This document shows, piece after piece, positions 58,312 through 64,000 of a stretch of 64,000 bases of DNA; within the stretch, counting starts at the first letter, position 1, and each line of letters opens with the position of its first letter. The DNA comes from Neostapfia colusana (Eukaryota; Streptophyta; Magnoliopsida; Poales; Poaceae). The position numbers were made by a program, and so were the translations under genes. The notes under the pieces are model-generated. The model was given only the letters and a program-made list of their open reading frames with translations, was not told where the DNA came from and made no database searches. The stretch spans positions 88,232,622 through 88,296,621 of the forward strand of contig JASWHV010000005.1 of NCBI GenBank assembly GCA_030760725.1, written 5' to 3'.

Positions 58312-59694
58312 CTAGTACTCCACATGGTCTTCGAAGTACTCTTCTCCTGTTGCTGATGATGAAGTAATAATGCAAGTTTGAGTACATGACGTACTCAGCA
58401 AGTGTGGGAAAATATGATATGTAGCTCACAGCAAGGTAGGTATAAAAAGGCTCATTGCGGAAAGCAAATTTTATTTCACAAAACATAATAAAAACAGCAA
58501 CTAGCTTTAAGTGAATGTAATCCCAACATTTATCCAATAAAACATCAACATACCTCCATCATGTTCCACCTCTTTTCATGTCTCATCAGACATTCATCTT
58601 TCTCACCCTTTTCTTATGCTCATGAATAGCATCTCGTATTCATTATCATTTCATCTCATATTCAATTTCCATCTCATAACCGAGACCAAAGCTCATTATC
58701 ATGACTCAACAGTCATGAAACCAATCTCATCACTAAGACTCAAAAGTCCCGAAACCAAAACCAAAGACCATCCATGACCAAACCAAATACCCTCCCAATA
58801 ACCATACCGAACCATCTATCCCAATAACCATCCCATCTAATCATGTGAGTTGTTCAGGCGCTTGTGACCGTAAGCACGGCTATCATGATAGTTTTAGACC
58901 CTGTAGAGTTTGCACCACTTTACCCACAAGTTTGTGATTTCGTCACCCGTCGGCGACTGCAGAACCTCCATTATACCAGTACACAACCGTCGGTGTATGG
59001 CCAAGAGATCACAAAATAGCCTTACAAAGGGGCTACTAGATGTATGGACTCACTAAAGTTTCACCAGCAGGATCGAATCACCATTCTCCCACCTTCGGGC
59101 CCCCTCTTGTGCCATGCAGTTCACAGGGAAGTCCTCTCTCGACTATCATTCCCCGCGCCTTCCACGGTTCATAACAATCTGGCAATTTACCTAATTAGTC
59201 AGCTAAGCCGCACCCAGATTTTGGCCTTGTGGTGGCACTATTATCCTGGCATGTACTGGCATGAACCGGTCCTTAGATCTACAGCAAGTAAACCACCATC
59301 TCATTCTACCTCATCCACGAACCAAGCTTGCCTAGATCTCCCCCGATTCATGTTCATAATCATCAAGTTCTCATTAACATTATGACTGCAGTAGCTAGAC
59401 AAATTCTATCGCTTCCCATATCCCGTAGATTAGCAAAGCAGAAAAAAACGACCATACCCGACTCATAAACTTCCCTGGCGACAAGGGTGGTTAACAAAAC
59501 TAGTAAACTCCTATAAAAGGGTTTCCCATCAAGTTGACTCAGAATACATAGTTTTTGCATACAAAACAGTTTCCAAAAACATGGGATCAATATGGTCAAG
59601 GGGCACTTGCCTTGTTCCTGTGGCTTCTGTTGCTCACGGATCTCGAAGTCTTGTTGTTGTAGCTCGTCGTAGATAGCTCCCTGATCTTGTCCTT
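58312..59694 (-). CDS. LTR-embedded spliced mini-ORF, element D LTR (exons 59694-59611 and 58346-58312)
   Basis: The first exon follows GTGAGTAG, is open for 27 codons with Glu/Gln-rich content (DELQQQDFEIREQQKPQEQ) and ends at CAAG|GCAAGT. After a 1,264-nt intron the acceptor CAGCAACAG leads in phase 1 to GEEYFEDHVEY and TAG. Donor, phase and acidic ending match A, B and E although the residues differ. I see no upstream ATG in phase. Confidence 0.38.
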
Positions 59695-60224
59695 CTACTC
59701 ACGATCACGCATATACAAGGTTTATAGCAATCGATCATCATGCACAAACTTTACTTAAGATGCAATGGTGCATATGCATGCTGATCCTATGGTGCTATCA
59801 TTAGATCGGTTTGTACGTGTTCTTGCATGCTTTAATGGTTTGCATGGGGTTTTACGATGAACAATGGTGTAAGGATCAAGTGCGGACGTGGTGATGATCT
59901 GGACTCAAGATCTAGAACAAACCGATCAACACGTGATCTGTCCACGAAAAAGCTTATGTTCGAAGGGATCGAAGAAACAGATGCGAAGAAAACCGCGATG
60001 GGGTTGTAAGGTGGTAATGATGACCTACCTCACTTCTCCTTGGTCTCGGGGTCTTCCTTCTAGCAAGACAGATTGTTGGAGATCTCTTCCGGCGACAGCG
60101 AGCTCGTCGGCAATCTCCGGTGACTGAACTCCGGCGAAGGGAATTAACTCAACGAGTTGGGGGCTAGGGCCTCTAAGTCGTCGACTTGGGAATAGATGGT
60201 ACGGCCAAGGGATGTTTCAGGTTC

Positions 60225-60232
60225 TATTTATA
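60225..60232 (-). promoter_or_regulatory. TATA box of element D LTR
   Basis: TATAAATA on the minus strand within CCGGTTATAAATAGAACC. It is about 220 nt downstream of the CACGTG-rich repeat array. Confidence 0.7.
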
Positions 60233-60429
60233 ACCGGAAAAAAGAAGAGTCCTAATCTGATTGGATTTCAAATAAGAGTCCTATTGGATTTGTGTTTGGA
60301 TCTTAACAACTTATCTTCAATAGATTTGGTGCGGTATCAATCGTAGAAGAAATCGTGTTGGTTTCCTCCCGTATTGGGTATGCCCTTGCGTACAGAAGAA
60401 AAAACTCTTAAGATATTGTTACCTCCGTG

Positions 60430-61290
60430 GTGATGAGCTCCAGAGGCTCCACGTGTCCAGCAGAGGCCGGGCCTCCCTTTTCCGCAGAGGCGGGCTCCGG
60501 TTGTGCCGCGTGTTTGACGGGCGGGACCTCCCCTCTCCTCGGAGGTGAGCTCCGCGTGTGCCACGCGTCCTGGCTGGTGGGACCTCCCTTTCCCTCAGAG
60601 GCGAGCTCCGCGTGCGCCACGTGTCAGTGCCGGACCTCCCCTCTCTTCGGAGGTGAGCTCCGGGAGTGCCATGTGTCAGTGCCGGACCTCCCCTCTCTTC
60701 GGAGGTGGGCTCCGGAAGTGCCACGTGTCCTCGCAGTGCCGGATCACCTTTCTGCCGAAAGATGAGCTCCGAGGTCGACATGTGTCTAATTGCATCAGAC
60801 CTCTCTTCTCCCCGAAGGTAAGCTCCGAGAACGACACGTGTCAAGCAGTGTCGGACCTCCCGGAGGTGAGCTCCGAGGATGAAACGTGTCCTTCGGGACC
60901 TTATCCTCGGAGGTGAGCTCCGAGGATGACACGTGTTCAGTAGTGTCGGACCTCTCGGAGGTGAGCTCGGAGAGCGACATGTGTCAAACAGGGCCGGACC
61001 TCTCAGAGACGAGCTCCGAGAGCGACACGTGTCCCGTGGGTTGGACCTCCCGCTTCTCCGCAGTGACTAGCTCCGAAGGCGACACGTGTCCTGCAGAGCT
61101 GGCCTCGCTCCTCCGCAGAGGCTAGCTCCGGGGGCAACACGTGTCCCACGGGGTCGGACCTCGCCCCTTCCGCAGAGGCAAGCTCCGAGCCTGCCACGTC
61201 GCCAGTTAGCGGCGGACCTCTCCCACTCCACGGGGATGAGCACCGAAGGCGCCACGTGGCCAGCGGGCCGCGGGAAGTGTCTACGGCGCT
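60430..61290 (-). repeat. Tandem minisatellite with G-box motifs in element D U3
   Basis: About 15 degenerate units of roughly 45-75 bp built on CGGACCTCCC ... CGGAGGTGAGCTCCG ... CACGTGTC. Exact CACGTG occurs at 60,450, 60,618, 60,722, 60,835, 60,930, 61,026, 61,083, 61,138 and 61,253; other units have one-base variants. CACGTG is the core bound by plant bZIP and bHLH factors, and ACGTGTC fits ABA-response elements. Placement upstream of the TATA box suggests an enhancer. Open frames on both strands here are by-products of the repeats. Confidence 0.85.
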
Positions 61291-61417
61291 CCTCGGCAAA
61301 CTGGAACTGGCTCTTTTTAGCTATGTTTATTATTCTTTCTTTGTTTCTACTTCTTTAAAATGCTTCTCTACCTGAAATATGAATGCATGCATGAATTATG
61401 AAATTGAGGGTGCTACA

Positions 61418-61435
61418 AACCTACCCCCCTTAAAT
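61418..61435 (-). other. Element D polypurine tract
   Basis: On the minus strand AATTTAAGGGGGGTAGGT lies just before the LTR start TGTAGCACCC. Confidence 0.9.
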
Positions 61436-61441
61436 TGATTC

Positions 61442-64000
61442 TTACCCTCGAGATTCGATAGTGTAGAATAGATGAGGGAATTCTGCCTTGAGGTCTTCCT
61501 CATGCTCCCATGTAGCTTCGGCTTCCGTGTGATGGCTCCATTGTACTTTGCACCAACGGATTACTTTGTTCCTCATGACCCTTTCCTTCACGTCCAAAAT
61601 TTGGACAGGGTGCTCTATATAGGTCAAATCCTCTTGAAGTTCGAGCTCATCAATCAGTACTTGTTCTTTCAGAACTCTCAAGCACTTCTTGAGTTGGGAT
61701 ACGTGAAACACGTCATGCACGTCGGAGAGGTGCATTGGGAGCTCTAGTTGATAAGCTACTTCTCCTCGCTTGTCCAAAATCTTGAATGGCACGATGTAGC
61801 GAGGTGCTAGCTTGCCTTTGACGTTGAAACGTTGTTGGCCATGGATAGGTGATACCTTAAGGTATACGTAGTCTCCTACTTCGAAAGTCAACTTTCTTCG
61901 CCTATTGTCCACATAGCCTTTTTGGCGTGACTGAGCGGCCTTCAAGTTCTCCCGTATCGTTTGGACTTGCTTCTCAGCCTCTTGCAGCACTTCTGGTCCA
62001 AACACTTGGTTCTCTCCAGTCTCGTTCCAAAACAACGGCGTTCTACACCGTATACCACACAATGCTTCGAAAGGTGACATCTTCAAACTTTCTTGGTAGC
62101 TGTTGTTGTACGAGAACTCGGCATACGGCAAGCTCCTATCCCAACTTCGTCCATTCAATGCACAAGCTCTCAACATGTCCTCCAAAATTTGGTTTTTTCT
62201 CTCGGTTTGTCTATCAGTCTGGGGGTGGTAAGCAGAGCTAAAATCCAGTCGCGTACCCATAGCTTCATGCAGCTTCCTATAAAACCTAGAGGTAAACTTA
62301 GAACCCCGATCTGAAACTATCCTCTTCGGGACTCCATGGCGGCACACGATTTGCTCCATATACAGCTTGGCTAGATCTGCCATGCGGTACGTGGTTCTAA
62401 CAGGAAGAAAATTAGCTGTTTTTGTCAATCGGTCCACGATAACCCAGATGCAGTCGTAACCTGACCGAGTACGTGGTAATCCGACGATGAAGTCCATACT
62501 GATATCTTTCCACTTCCACTCGGGTACTTCCAATGGTTGCAACAGTCCAGCGGGTCTTTGATGTTCGGCCTTCACCCGTTGGCATGTGTCGCATAGGGCA
62601 ACATATTCAGCTATGTCCCTCTTCATACCATCCCACCAATAACAAGTTTTCAGGTCCTTGTACATCTTTGTACTGCTGGGATGTATGGAATAAGGTGAAT
62701 CATGTGCCTCCTTTAACATCGTGTCGTGGATATGCTTCACGTTAGGCACACAAATCCTTTTTCCTAACCTAAGCGTACCCTTCTCGTCTTCCTTGAAGTC
62801 ATTTTCTATGCCTTATTGGATCCTTTCCTTCATCGCCTTGATTTCCTCATCCGTTGCTTGGCCATCCTGTATCTCTTGTTCCAACGAAGAATTGAGTTCC
62901 ATTACTTCCATCTCGTTCAAGAACCCGAGATGTAACTGTTCGAACTCCTTGCGCAGCTCGGGCAGTAGCTCCCGAACCGTGAGTTGGTGACATGCTCCCT
63001 TTTGGCTCAATGCATCAGCTACTACATTGGCCTTTCCGGGCTGATAGTTGATTCCAACATCATAATCCTTGATGAGTTCCAACCATCGACTCTGCCTCAA
63101 ATTAAATCCATTTTGGTGAATATGTACTTGAGGCTTTTATGATCAGTATAGATCTCACATCGATGACCAAGGATATAATGTCTCCAAATCTTCAATGCAT
63201 GTACCACGGCTGAAAGCTCCAAATCATGCGTGGGGTAATTCAGCTCGTGTTTCTTGAGTTGCCTCGACGCATAGGCTACCACTTGTCCTTCTTGCATGAG
63301 CATGCATCCGAGCCCTTGTCTTGATGCGTCACAATATATGTCAAAGCTCTTGCTCACGTCCGGCAATACCAAAACCGGTGCTGTGGTTATCCTTTTCTTG
63401 AGCTCCTCAAATCTTTCTTGACACGCTTGTGTCCACTGAAATGCCTTTCCTTTCATTAGCAATTCAGTCATAGGCTTTGCTATCTTGGAGAAATCCTTGA
63501 TGAACCGGTGGTAGTATCCAGCCATCCCAAGGAAACTCCGAATATCCCTCACTTTCTGCAGTTGGTTCCACTTCAGAACATCTCCGACTTTTCCGAGATC
63601 AACCGATACTCCTTCCATGGAGATGATGTGGCCTAGGAAGGATATCTCCTTTAGCCAAAATTGAAATTTGCTAAGCTTGGCATACAATTGATGCTCTCAC
63701 AGTTTTTGCAATGTCAATCTCAAATGTTCTTCATGTTCTTCCTCACTTTTCGAATACACCATGATATCATCGATGAAAACCACGACGAACTTGTCCATGT
63801 ACTCCATGAAGACCTTATTCATGAGTTACATGAAATACGCAGGTGCTTTCGTTAACCCAAAAGACATAACGGTATATTCATACGAACCATACCGTGTTCG
63901 AAAGGCAGTCTTTGGTATGTCGGAGGGCTTAATCTTCAGTTGGAAGTATCCCGACCGAAGATCAATCTTGGAGAAAACTCGGACACCTTTCATCTGGTCG
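61442..64000 (-). pseudogene. Element D pol (RT part, RNase H, integrase), disrupted and partial
   Basis: The window holds RT from the FIDDI motif region (near 63,765) onward, RNase H (IYCDASRQGLGC) and a full integrase with an open frame 62,749-61,442 (HPSSTKMYKDL, MDFIVGLP, SDRG, TDRQTERKN) and a chromodomain-like tail (WSHHTEAEATWEHE). Breaks: TAA at 63,828-63,826, TGA at 63,699-63,697, a one-base loss near 63,105 and TAA at 62,815-62,813. Integrase catalytic residues appear kept. Protease and gag are beyond the window. Confidence 0.9.

Larger units (their letters stand above)
58017..61417 (-). repeat. Element D 3' LTR
   Basis: 3,401 bp from TGTGATGCCC to GGTGCTACA. On the minus strand U3 begins at 61,417 and holds the repeat array with CACGTG motifs (61,290-60,430). 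A TATA box follows at 60,232-60,225, then transcribed sequence with the mini-ORF exons. Confidence 0.92.
58017..64000 (-). mobile_element. Element D: Ty3/gypsy retrotransposon, minus strand, partial (runs off right edge)
   Basis: The left LTR (3' LTR in element orientation) is followed by a polypurine tract and pol on the minus strand. TCAGG (58,012-58,016) is the expected left target-site duplication, untestable here. LTR blocks (TTTGCACCACTTTACCCACA near 58,910) and pol are closest to element E in this window. The copy is defective. Confidence 0.92.

Noticed and set aside
60337..61358. Overlapping open frames on both strands with repetitive Ser/Glu/Arg or Cys/Ser-rich products
   Set aside because: By-products of a tandem repeat array in the D LTR; no start context or domain.

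Overview
The window is plant nuclear DNA and almost certainly comes from a grass. Every stretch I can identify is transposable-element sequence, and I see no host gene, tRNA, rRNA or CRISPR array. The grass call is inferred from very long Ty3/gypsy LTRs (3.2-4.2 kb), initiator-Met primer binding sites (TGGTATCAGAGC), integrases with chromodomain-like tails (Tekay/Del-like chromoviruses), and a CACTA (En/Spm) element with TTACGACGG subterminal repeats. All alignments here were done by eye.

Layout. Element C (gypsy, + strand) is the outermost host. Its 5' LTR starts at 72 and ends at 19,506, followed by PBS and leader to 19,825. Element A (gypsy, +, 906-16,112, TSD GGGAA) sits inside that LTR. 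Element G (Ty1/copia, +) is inserted in the C leader at 19,826. The G LTR is split by the CACTA element H (20,672-56,296, TSD TTT), and the G gag is cut at 58,016 by element D (gypsy, -), which runs off the right edge. H holds a solo LTR F (-, 23,330-40,594, TSD CCCGG/CCTGG) and element E (gypsy, -, 41,155-53,566, TSD CCTTC). F in turn holds element B (gypsy, +, 23,778-36,972, TSD TAAGA). The deepest chain is five levels: C > G > H > F > B. Without its inserts H is about 5.9 kb.

Activity. B is the youngest: both LTRs are 4,068 bp, I found only five differences, and it has an uninterrupted 1,341-codon gag-pol frame. However, it lacks the pre-gag ORF and the N-terminal half of gag. A, D, E and G are broken by stops and frameshifts. 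H keeps most of its ORF1 exons but has lost the catalytic core of its TNPD transposase.

The most interesting observation is inside the LTRs. Four gypsy families (A, B, D, E) carry a small acidic, Glu/Gln-rich reading frame in two exons, separated by a putative GC-AG intron of about 1.0-1.3 kb. Splice phase is the same in all four and protein-level similarity is partly kept. A second signal is an array of CACGTG (G-box) motifs in tandem repeats in the D LTR, just upstream of its TATA box. A third is a pre-gag ORF in A and E whose start codon directly follows a possible splice acceptor.
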